This document shows positions 48,519 to 58,697 of a DNA stretch of 64,000 nucleotides, in pieces. Under the pieces are notes generated by a model. The model had not been told where the DNA came from and did no database searches. It saw only the letters and a program-made list of their open reading frames with translations. The stretch lies in contig WBMQ01000007.1 in the NCBI GenBank assembly GCA_016630905.1, positions 310,001-374,000 on the forward strand. Reading direction: 5' to 3'. Origin of the DNA: Capillidium heterosporum (Eukaryota > Entomophthoromycota > Entomophthoromycetes > Entomophthorales > Capillidiaceae). The first letter of the stretch is position 1; each line of letters begins with the position of its first letter. The translations under genes and the position numbers were made by a program.

Positions 48519-51500
48519 ATGGAATCAACAGCAGAAAGTAGCGGTACCGACCAGAGTTCAAATGCAAAAAAGTTATTCTTACAGGTATTGGTAGTAGGAT
48601 TGTAAGTTCAATTGCTCTATACATGTGCAAAATTTACTAACACATCTGCTTCTTTTACTATAAAGTCATCACCTAAAAGGACCAGTAGTAGAGTACGCGT
48701 ATCCAATTTTACCTCAACACAAGGATAGAAATCATTCAATCGATCTGCTAGTAGAAAGTTCATTTAAACAGCCTGAAACCAAAGAAACCCAATCGGAAGT
48801 CCAAGAGCCTCAAAATGATGAACCAAACTCGGAAAATGTAAAAGAAGATAGTGATAGCACCCATTTCAATTTACCAAAGCCTTGGAACTTTTTGACTTTT
48901 GCTGCCCTACCCGATGGATCACACCAAAACGATCTAGGTCAATCTTACTTTACTTTACCACCTTTAAACCTGAGCAACGCTGAAGGTAAAAAGTCGCTGT
49001 TTGCAATATCCAAGTACAAACAGATAAAGACTGAGGTACCTTTTTCTACTCTTCATTTTATTCATTCTAACACTAACTTTACCTCTTTGTATATTTAGGA
49101 TTTAAAGAACAAAACTGTCGATTTATCTAGAAGTTACGTTCAGAAAGCCATTGTAGTAATAGCGACCACTGTAAATCATTTTTGTCTCCTAATTTCATTT
49201 ATATTGACATTTTGATTTTTGTAGCCAGCTATAGGTCTGATAGTCGAAAAGTTAAGCCAGGTGACTATCGCTTATTTTGAACAATTAGACTTTACCAACC
49301 GGGATATCTTCAAAGTAATAATTCATACTTCTACTTGACGTTCTATACTTATTAACTATAACAATCTTAATTAGGATTTTTACTTTAGTTTGAATAGCTT
49401 GGCAAAGGAGGAGCTTAGTGACGACTTATTTTACACCGGTAATTAATATATTTTTACCATACTTATAACTTTTATCTGTGTAGGGCTGCCACTCCGTCAG
49501 CTAGTCCAGCTGTTCAAGGATAAGACCTTGATTCTAATAAAACTTTTACTCCTCCAAAAGAAAGTAAGTAAACTCTTTGAATTTCTAAAATTCAAACTCC
49601 ATTCTATAGATACTATTTTACGGTAGTACGATGGACAAAGTCGGGCTGTACCAGTTCGCCGTACTAAGCTTGCTAGGAGGTAAAATGAAGCCACTAGGCA
49701 TTATAACTAAATTGAGATTCCAACAAATCCCTTTAAATAGATACAATGCGCTACCTCGACTTTAGTGGAAGTCCCAAGTTACAGAATCCTGACCTTGAAA
49801 CTATAAACGAGCAGTGCTTTGCTAACAAGGATATGAAGGAGATCAAGTCTAGTTACGTCCCCGAACTGTTTGGTTTGGTAAATTCATTTCCAAGATCAGC
49901 CTTTAACTCTTACATTTTCAATATAAATTAGGGTGCATTATTCCAGCCCTGTCTAACGTTGCAGCAGTTTGACCAAGATCTTGTTCCCAAAGATGTGACA
50001 AACTCTTTCCTGGTTGGTACTGTAAGTTCTATTAAGCTAGCCTAATCTCTACTAATTCATCTTACGGCATAGACCAACCCATTATTTGAACAGAAGGGAT
50101 TCTACGACGTGAAGGTCAACGTAACTCATATATATAAAAGCAATCCCATGTATATTAAAAATTAGGTTGATACCGGCGAACTTCTATTCACCGACACTGT
50201 CCTAGAGACCAAATGCAAACTTTCGTCAGCCGACCTCAAGTTTTCTCAAACTATACTTGACGATGTCGAGCAGAATCAGGATGACGGAGGTACCTTTTCA
50301 TATTTAATTCAATCTAACAAGCTTTGAAGTTTTTGTGGGATCAGATACCTACCTCCGTCACAAGTTTCACAGCTACTACCAGAGTTTAGTTGCCTCCGTA
50401 CTCTACTGCCAGTCGTTGAAATTGCAAGCCAAGTTGAACGTCCACCTCAAAGATGAACTCCAAGAACGAGGTAACGTTATATTTGACTCTTGCTAAACTA
50501 GCTAATCTTCATCTCCACTTTAGTTACTGAGCTGTTGGAGGAGTTCAACTTGGACTTTATCAATCTGTGGGCCAAGACGCAAAACTTCCAAACCTTGGTA
50601 GGTCGAGCTACCAATACTCCATTCACCCATGAACCTGCTGATCTAGGGTACTTTTGATATATCTTTAAATGTTTTAATCTGTATAATATAGACATCCAAG
50701 TCATGGAGCAACTATATTCGATTCCATCTCTATAAAGCTTTCCAAGTAAGCTTTATTGGGTACTTTATTTACTGACATATACTTTATATTTAGTCAATTC
50801 AAAGGGATGAACTTGGATAAGAATTTTACACCCGTTGTCGAAAGTATTGGAAAAGCTTTCAGTAAGATTTAATTTTAAGTTTATATGTTGATTACTAACC
50901 CATATCATCTAAATTGAACTTTAGCTAACATATATGGGGAAAATCCAAATGAAAGTAAGGATCTTCAATTAAAACCATCTTTAGTTAACCTTTACCCTTA
51001 ATTTAGAAAAGAAGGATGAAAGCAACTTGAAGGAGGTCGAGGTAACCCCAACTTATTCCTTTAGATTTTTTGCTAAAGCTTCTACTTTTAAAAACAACTT
51101 TTAGGAGCCGAAACCAGGTACGTAAATGCCATCTCCCTCCAACTCCAAATCCAGCTACTTTTTTCTAACATTTTATTGCTACACTAATAGCATCAACATT
51201 CTCCTCCTGGTTCAAGCGAGCTAAGGATTCCGTTCATGCCCAGCTGGTACTTTTTGAAAACTTAATCTAGTGCTCTAAACTGATATTTTAAAAAAATGTA
51301 GGAACAATGGGATTCTCAGATCAAACAGACAATTGTAGAAACTAAAGAAGGTGATCTGAAACAAAAGGAGGCAGATAACGCAAAAATTGACCGGAAGATA
51401 GCTGTTGATAAGAAGGATGTCGAAGAAATTTCAACTCTGACTTCCAACCTTCAATTTTTGAATCCAACTGAAGTTACTGCATCCCAGGTAACTGACGAAT

Positions 51501-51919
51501 CCAACACTAAACTTGAAGGGAAAATTGAAGTTGAAAATGAGACTCAGCCTTCAAAACCTGCCGAACCAGCTCAAATGAATAAGGAGAGAATTGCCGACCC
51601 CACCCCTGCCAATCTATCCGAAGCCGAAATTAGTAAAAGTGATGATCCAAAAGCCGAAATTGCGGTTGATCAGTTGCAAGCAATTAAAGGAGACGATATT
51701 AAGACAGAAGTTGCTGATACCAAAGAAGTCGCTTCTATCAAGTCCAAAGATCAAGTTCAAGATTTGGTTGAAGGCGAAGTCAAAGAATCGGACGCTAACT
51801 CTAACTTAGAGGATGAAGAGAAATCTAAAGATGTCGACCAAATTGAAGCTAAGGACGCCAAATCTGAGAAAAGTACCAAACCCAAGAAGGGGAAGGGTAA
51901 AGGGAAGAAGTCAGGTTAA
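48519..51919 (+). CDS. AVL9: AVL9 homologue (DENN-related trafficking protein), 20 exons
   Basis: Avl9 is a DENN-family protein of the late secretory pathway. Exon ends: 48519-48601, 48666-49035, 49099-49170, 49225-49314, 49375-49438, 49484-49563, 49610-49679, 49741-49877, 49932-50021, 50073-50120, 50166-50289, 50330-50470, 50524-50647, 50692-50745, 50794-50861, 50925-50954, 51007-51041, 51105-51117, 51191-51246, 51302-51919, giving 788 aa. Family blocks in order: VVGFHHLKGPVVEYAYP, FAALPDGSH, SLFAISKYKQI, VDLSRSYVQKAIVVI, GLIVEKLSQVTIAYFEQLDF, QLVQLFKDKTLILIKLLLLQKK, ILFYGS, and later GHPSHGATIFDSIS and TFSSWFKRAKDSV. Exon 18 is only 13 nt. After the family core a tail of about 190 residues is very rich in Lys, Glu and Asp and ends in a KKGKGKGKK-type run. 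Every junction keeps frame. Confidence 0.87.
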
Positions 51920-54454
51920 CTTAACTTGCAGATATCTATATATAAATCTAATTTTTGAATGTCTTTTTGTGTCTTACCTTTTAATCAGCTTTTATTAAAA
52001 TAACAAATGTAACCTAAACCTATAAATTAAATATACTAACGTCGAAAAAATTGAGTATATGTTTTTACATCTATTATTTTGAAATTTATAGATGTAAGTT
52101 TTTAGAAAAGTTAACTCCTAACTATTTATATGGCGTCTTTCTAAACACCACTATTGATGTTTCAATATGTAATGGACTTCAGCGACCAGCTCAAGACCTC
52201 AAAGTTAGCAAGTGCTAACTTTAGATTGATTTAAAGCTTTCCAAAAATTATAGCTTTCTGTAGTACCTATAAAGAGCACACCGATCGCCAATAAGGCGAT
52301 TACCCCGATGATACCGCATGCCAAAACGAATTTCCGGCATTCTAATTGATCAAGTTTAAAATTTCTATTCTCCAAGCCAAACTTTAGCAAACTTAGTGGA
52401 AATCAATGGATTTTAGATATAAATCCTACACTATATCTAATTTATATTATAAGCTGAAAGAATAGTAGTATGTAGAGCGATATTGGTATAGTCAGAAACA
52501 TTGGCTCTTCTTTTATGTATGGAAGCAGTATAAAACATACTATTTATTTTTGGTAGAAATATATATGTACTTTAGAAAGTAGTGTCTGAATTGACGCTCT
52601 GTACAACGTTATCTTTCGAAATTACATGCATCTAGTTAAGGGTTAAGCTACTATACTATAGGTAGTTAGCCTTATTATTATAGAAATATAGTTGGCTGTA
52701 CCGATTTTTCAATTGCTTGCGATACAACCATCTAACGAAAGAGCTTGCTGAAGCGTAGGTGTTTTTCAAGGGACCCTATAACCATTATAATATCAATATA
52801 TATTTACATTCCTTCGAAACCCTTAAATATTAATGATATAGTGTGATCATATAGTAAGGTTACTCGATCAGTGATCTTTTAAAAGATCCTACAAAAACGA
52901 CGAAAACAAAAAGCAAATGGATATCCAAAAGTTTATTTCCATATAGTGCTACTAATAAATCAATGATATTCAGCTTTACGGCACAAGGAGTATGGGCAGG
53001 CATATTTTTTGAAATAATTGGGAGATAAACAATATTATCCATTTTAGGATAGGTACACAATGAGGATTTAGATCTTTTAGAAATTTGAAAGGAGCCCAAC
53101 TAATTGAAGTTGAGGAAAGCGAGCTGTACTCAGAGTGCAATGGATTTAGACCATTGTCACGTGCAATAAAGGTTCACACGTAGTTATTGCAGATACAATC
53201 AGGAATAGCTTTTGGCCAAACTAACCTCTGGCAGTTTAGAAAAGTTAAAATAGTTTCGATCAAAATAGATTATTATCTAACTAAAAAGAAAAGATATATA
53301 AATCAACACGTTGGAAACTTTGAATTTGACTAAAGCTCACAGTATCTGAAATCAACACTTGTAGTGCAGCTCCAATGTCCTTCAAAAGTACATAAGTGAA
53401 GGCCTTGTCGAATCAAAGGCGATACAAAATGCTGCTATTTTCGGCCATAGTAATAACACATACGCAATTTCCACCGATTTTGACGTAGCTACTACTTGCT
53501 TTCTTATTTAATCAAGTAGTGCTGGAAGGTCTTAATGACGACTCCAGCCTACTTACTGATGGATTCTATATTAACGGTATCGGATACATTCTGTACTCAA
53601 GTGACGCTAAAGTTATAGTTAGTAAAAATGCAAGCATCATCAAAACCTGCTCCTAATTAAACTTTTAAATTTGAAAGGAAGGTATCAGCGTCATTTTCCT
53701 TAAAACTAAGAAAACGGTCATTGTAGAAGTTTGAGAGTTTTAGTTCTGCTGGGAAGGATTTGCAAGTAATAAAAGATGTTACTGATAAAATAGTGAAAGT
53801 TAGTTGCGTTATTATATATTTCCACAGCCATTAACCTACCATTTAATAAATCGAAAATCATTTACCTCAAGTAAATCCCTTCTAGAGTTAATACGTTAAA
53901 CTGAGCATCAAACACCAATAAAATACACACTTGTTTCAAACCTATATACTCTACCATAATCAGTTTTATTTCTTTCGAAACTTTATACTTAAACAAATAC
54001 CTACGCTTCAATTCGACACCACAAAAGCTCAACAGTGTTTCTACCATACCCTTGACCCATTATTCAAGGCTTATAAACTAATGTCAAGGGAGAAGCTAAG
54101 AATTCTGAGCCTCAGTTATACTTTTTAAATTTATCATGGCTAAAGTATGTATTTTAAGGTATTGCACAATGGTATTGTAGATAAAGAAGATAAATGTATC
54201 AGAAAAACCCCATAGAACTTGCACAATACCATGTGTTTAGGTTCAAGGTAGCTGAAGTACAAACAACTTTACAAATTTTGCTTTATATTCCAAAGGTATA
54301 GTGTTTAAAAGTGCTGATGGTTTTAGATAGATAATATAAAGTTGGTGGATCTATGAATTATTCGACGTATTATATAAGTAGTTAAATTGATATATTAGAT
54401 ATGTTTGCAGTTGAAATTAGAAAACTAAAGTACCAAATTAAAAGCCTATATTTA
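51920..54454. other. spacer with two weak small frames
   Basis: A minus frame at 52205-52390 encodes one hydrophobic span (FVLACGIIGVIALLAIGVLF) but starts at TTG with no ATG. It could be the last exon of an unseen gene. A plus frame at 53429-53656 has a hydrophobic start, an in-frame TAG at 53486-53488, then an open, protein-like tail. It is a possible broken secreted protein. Both are below the level of a call. Confidence 0.4.
52205..52390 (-). CDS. possible one-span membrane peptide or last exon
   Basis: About 61 codons have a charged N-terminal part (KFGLENRNFKLDQLECRK) followed by one strong transmembrane segment (FVLACGIIGVIALLAIGVLFIG) and a short polar tail. No ATG opens the frame; an AG just upstream (near 52392) could be a splice acceptor. 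The function is unknown, and it may be chance. Confidence 0.25.
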   Translation of the reverse strand: MLKFGLENRNFKLDQLECRKFVLACGIIGVIALLAIGVLFIGTTESYNFWKALNQSKVSTC

Positions 54455-54766
54455 TTAAGCATCTACACGTATTGTAGCTTAAGAGCTACACTTACAATTA
54501 GTATTGAAGGGCTTCATCGTAAGACATCCATAAACTTCGCAATTGAGCTCATCGTATCAGTGACATAAATCCTTTTTACCAGCTAACTTGTGGCAGCCGC
54601 TGTAATGAGTTCTATCACTTTGTTTTATGCAAATGGCATCTTTACTTCAGTAGTTCTCGTTGTAACTGTAGCTATAACAACCACTTTCTGGAATACTCTT
54701 TAGAGATATTCGTACCACATATGTTCAACAGAGCCTGTAATATAGCTTTCATACAGAAAATGATTC
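54455..54766 (-). pseudogene. decayed copy of the secreted cysteine-rich gene
   Basis: Read on the minus strand, this matches the 21.5-kb cysteine-rich gene from the start of its mature region to its stop. Matches include the first-cysteine region, GCYSYSYNENY opposite GCYNHNYDENY, SGCHKLAGK opposite SDCHKFADK, and the C-terminal NCKCS opposite RKCTV. The copy is dead. A frameshift lies before GCY. TGA replaces a conserved Cys codon just after NENY (54647-54649), and further stops follow. Several cysteines are changed, for example to Tyr. The signal-peptide part is no longer recognisable. It lies head to head with the third copy 1.2 kb away. Confidence 0.75.
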
Positions 54767-55906
54767 TGGATTATAGGTCACTTGTTATGAGGATGCTAAC
54801 TATAGATATATACTGAGATCAGCTAAATTTATATATCCATGCACTTTTAGTTTATTATGGAGTTTTCTACTAATTCTAGCCTTTGAAGCATATTGCACCT
54901 GATATCTATTTAAACCACCAATAAATATATCACACTTCCCTAAAATATTATAGTATATACGCAATGTATGGATTATTAATTAACTAATAAACTTACATCG
55001 TAACGTCACTAAGCTAGCCCAATTTTCTGCATATATATTTCCAAAGGCTAGAAATTTAACCACATTTTGCTATAAAGATATACTTTCTGTAAATATATCT
55101 TAGTGGACCAACCATTGATTTCATATCAGTTTTCTTGGGTTGAGCTTATCTAAGTTTGAAAGTGATGCAAAAGCAAAATTGATATGGTTCAGTTTCGAAT
55201 TAACTGGGCAGGATGTGAAGAGGGTTTATAAGTAAATGATCCATCTAATCCAAAATGGATAGGCTAGCATTCATCAAATTTTATTAAGCTCAATGGCATT
55301 TGAAGCTTGTATTACTTCAATAATTGACTAAAAACAAAGCATACACAGGTAGCTTAAATTCTACTCAAAGTATACATGGCTATAGATAGGGTTACGTATA
55401 GTTAGATAGTTGTTTTAAGAAAAAGAATAAATATAGCAACTGCTACTATAATCGCGTTGAGTCTCTATAGGCATCTGATACTATATTTCAACTTATAAAA
55501 GTTTGCATCTACGACAGTAAATTTAGAACATAATTTATATCAATAAAGGTGGAAGTAATGTTCACTTTAGCTTCTTAAAAATTTATTACTCTTATATAAT
55601 GATGAATTAGAAGCTTACTACTTGTGCTTATAATATACAAGTATTTGTCTAAAATTATATAGGTATGCAGCCTATATATCCGAAATCAGATGAATACGTT
55701 ATATGCACTTAAAATATTTAAAAGTATATACATTTTCGTAATATATCCATATAATTTTTAATAAAATCATAGAAATACAATATGACTATTTTAGTTTTTG
55801 AAATGTGGATTATACTATATAGACAACACGTCAGTATAGTTAAATATTGTGGTATAAATAGGGTGACTGGCCATCTTATACTTAAAGAATTTGATAAAAA
55901 ATTGCT
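54767..55906. other. spacer between two decayed cysteine-rich genes
   Basis: Very AT-rich with no gene seen. It separates the divergent decayed copies and would have held their promoters. Confidence 0.5.
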
Positions 55907-55914
55907 TATAAATA
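55907..55914 (+). promoter_or_regulatory. retained TATA box of the decayed cysteine-rich copy
   Basis: TATAAATA lies 43-50 nt before the old ATG, nearly the same distance as the CATAAATA of the intact 21.5-kb gene. This suggests the promoter was duplicated with the gene. Confidence 0.45.
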
Positions 55915-55956
55915 GCGAGTACTAAGAGCCCTAAGGATCATATCAAATATTTGAGA

Positions 55957-56331
55957 ATGCAGTTTCAAACACTTTTACTTATCATATTTGCCAAAGCCGC
56001 TCGAAGTCCCCTTCTGTACAACAATTGTGCTCCAGGTTCTACTGATTACAAGTGATGCCATAGTTTTTGCAAAAGCGTTGAGGAGGGCAGTTGTGAGAAC
56101 TTGGACTATAATCAAAACTATTGGAGCATCAAAGTTGAGAATGCGAACTCCTGTAGCGAAATTTTGTGCAACGACTGACATTACTTTGCCAACAAGGGGA
56201 ACTTGTGTTACCGTAGCCATGGCGATGTTGTCTGCAAAACTTCTAGACACTTTACCCTTAAGCCCAAGTCTAATTCCAGCTGCAAGTGTACTGTTGAGGA
56301 TACAATTTGCATCAGCAAAGGCTGTGAATAA
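55957..56331 (+). pseudogene. cysteine-rich secreted gene with two in-frame stops
   Basis: This full-length relative of the 21.5-kb gene has 125 codons from ATG to TAA with no frameshift. Its signal peptide is four residues shorter. LLYNNCAPGSTDYK, SFCKSVEEGSC and the C-terminal CKCTVEDTICI block match strongly. TGA 56053-56055 stands where the intact gene has Trp37 (TGG). TGA 56176-56178 stands where it has Cys78 (TGT). Other cysteines have also drifted. The lack of indels says decay is recent compared with the minus-strand copy. An antisense frame (55975-56355) is a shadow. UGA recoding is conceivable but far less likely than decay. Confidence 0.8.
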
Positions 56332-56876
56332 GCCTGTGCTTTTATATTTTTTCACCTATGTTTTGTAATGAACTGATGCTAACGTATATTTTCAAGTGAT
56401 CTAGTAAATTGATTCATTTAACTAATTTCTATCAGCTGTTTATTACAAGGTTAATATTTTAGACTTATGTTGTTATTGAATACTATATACCTTTAATATA
56501 TGCTTTTTCTGGTGAAAATTTACCCTCTAAAGAGAAAATTTATTAATATATTAATTTAGCTTCGACATAGGTTATATAACCTCCACAATTTGTTTTTTTA
56601 CTCTCTATGAGCGTTTGAAAAATACGCCAAGAAGCGGAAGATGAACTTAGGAAATCACTAAATAGCAACAATATGGTATACCACTTCGATTTACGTCCAA
56701 TGAAAATCCAAGAAGTGTCCTCAATAATGACAAGTATTGATGTTTAATTAATAGGATGACGAATTATTCCAAAACCCATACCACCATCTAACTAAAATTT
56801 CAACTCTCTATCAACTTTAGGCGAATTTAGAAAAAGAAACCGATACAGTTGGTGTAGACATTCAGTTCAATTCAAC
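56332..56876. other. spacer upstream of the F-box/LRR gene
   Basis: The left part is the 3' flank of the decayed cysteine-rich gene. No TATA box lies close to the F-box/LRR start and no other gene was seen. Confidence 0.5.
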
Positions 56877-58442
56877 ATGGGTCAGTTATTGAAACTTCCC
56901 AAAAAACTTCTTACAATCATACTTTTAACGCTAGATAGGAAGACTCAGTTTATATTAGCTCAACAGAATCGGCTCTTCTACCAACTTGCAGTACCACTAA
57001 TCTACAGAGACTTGTCCGATTCAACTTTGTACAAGGAAGGCTACGTTTTAAATTCGTTGAAGCATGCAATCGCTAAGTTCAATCAGCACATCAAAATTTC
57101 TACCAAAGTGTTTTGGTGCCCTGGCGAGTTTGAAATCGATGACTATTCGAATTTAATGGGCTTTAACGAAATGGTTTCGAATCAGGTAGATTTCAATAAG
57201 GTCATAGAGAATGGGTCAGCAGGTATAAGGAAGTTGGAGTTTTATAGTTTACGGATCTGGAAAGATTTTCAAGCCTTTGCTGCAAATGAGCCTGTAGATA
57301 TATCTGCTCTAGGGCCAGCACTCCTCAACCTTACCAAATTCGATTTGAGCTGCTCTTTAGAACTGAACTGGAACTGGGCTACTGAGATTGACTTGCCTAA
57401 CCTAACTAGCTTGTTCCTTGAAGTCAAGGACCTTACCGAGTCCAACTTCTACGCCCTTATTAGTGCTTGCCCAAACCTAGTAAGGCTTTCTATACGTTGC
57501 GAGTCCTACATAGAATGGGTCTTCGAACACAGGATGGCCAGTTTGAGGCACCTGCATCTTGATATATTAGAATTACACCCTCATCACCTAGCATCTATTA
57601 GTAAAAGCTTTCCAAACCTCAAGTACCTGCTTTTGGATGTGATCAACATACTCGAATCCGAAGAGCTTGTATTCTGTTTCAAAGAATTGACTCAGCTCAA
57701 AATTGAGATCCATCAATACATACCTGAAGAGTTCAACTATCTACATAAGATTTTAACTAAACGGTGCCTTCCCAAGCTTCAGCGATTGAGGCTAGGTAAC
57801 AATATGCCAAATCATATATTTTCCACCGATCCTAGCTTTTGGAAGGATCTCGACACTCTAAGCTTAAACCAGTTTTCCTCTCAGGCTTTAATAAATCTAC
57901 AGTCCCTACCCAAGCTAAAAGTACTTACAGTTCTTATAAGCCAGTTTACTGCAAAGGACTGTTTGAAGCAGCTGGTTGAACTTGTGCCCAATCTAGAATG
58001 CCTACATCTATTAAACTATAATGGCCGAATCCAACTCTTTGACTTTGAGCATGCGTTAAAACTGAAGCAGCTCATTTTGGAAAACTTTTCAAAGCTAGAT
58101 CTCCCACTCATCAACTTTATAGCCAAATTCAGCGCGCTTCAAAGCTTCGAGCTGTCTATCCAAGCATCAAAGTTTGGCAATCACTATACTACAAACGGTC
58201 AAGAGAAACTAGATTTCGAGTTACCTGAAGCCCAGTTTCCTAACCTGTTGCGCTTGAAACTGAGGTTTATACCAACGAAATTGAAGGATTGGCTTGTAAG
58301 CTGTTCCCCATCCCTCTTCAAATTGGACTTTGATTGCTTGAGCAGCGATGGCTCCAAAATCACTAACATCAAGTTTTTTCACTGGGATACTAAGTACGAT
58401 GGAAATTCAAGACATATGTTTAATATATCAAAGCTCGATTAG
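56877..58442 (+). CDS. F-box-like/leucine-rich-repeat protein, 521 aa
   Basis: This is an intronless gene. Residues about 5-45 (LKLPKKLLTIILLTLDRKTQFILAQQNRLFYQL...LIYRDL) match the F-box pattern, in which LP..l...I...L is followed by a hydrophobic helix. The rest is irregular leucine-rich repeats of the RNI type, with units such as LTKFDLSCSLEL, LTSLFLEVKDL, LVRLSIRCES, LRHLHLDILEL, LKYLLLDVINI, LQRLRLGNN and LKVLTVLIS. F-box proteins dock substrates to SCF ubiquitin ligases, with the LRRs giving specificity. Members of this kind are often numerous in fungi and rapidly changing. No C-terminal signature identifies an orthologue. The start is the first ATG of the frame, five codons before the F-box. 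Confidence 0.85.
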   Translation: MGQLLKLPKKLLTIILLTLDRKTQFILAQQNRLFYQLAVPLIYRDLSDSTLYKEGYVLNSLKHAIAKFNQHIKISTKVFWCPGEFEIDDYSNLMGFNEMVSNQVDFNKVIENGSAGIRKLEFYSLRIWKDFQAFAANEPVDISALGPALLNLTKFDLSCSLELNWNWATEIDLPNLTSLFLEVKDLTESNFYALISACPNLVRLSIRCESYIEWVFEHRMASLRHLHLDILELHPHHLASISKSFPNLKYLLLDVINILESEELVFCFKELTQLKIEIHQYIPEEFNYLHKILTKRCLPKLQRLRLGNNMPNHIFSTDPSFWKDLDTLSLNQFSSQALINLQSLPKLKVLTVLISQFTAKDCLKQLVELVPNLECLHLLNYNGRIQLFDFEHALKLKQLILENFSKLDLPLINFIAKFSALQSFELSIQASKFGNHYTTNGQEKLDFELPEAQFPNLLRLKLRFIPTKLKDWLVSCSPSLFKLDFDCLSSDGSKITNIKFFHWDTKYDGNSRHMFNISKLD

Positions 58443-58697
58443 CTAAGAATATTTAGTTGCCTACAACTATAACTCAATAAAAGTAACTCGATATTTTACA
58501 ATATTATAGGTGACCTTGTATTTAAATGACTAAAACTTTCGAACAGAGTACGCATATACTACTATTACAGTGGCACCTGAGCTTAATAAGTTCGCATAGA
58601 CTTTATAAAGAAATAGTATAGCCAAACTAGTGTCTTTAAAAACACTTATAAATCCAGTAATATACATTAAAAATAGTAGTTTTATTTACATGAACGC

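Noticed and set aside
55975-56355. 126-codon minus-strand frame
   Set aside because: It is the shadow of the decayed cysteine-rich gene, whose plus-strand similarity to the 21.5-kb gene is clear.
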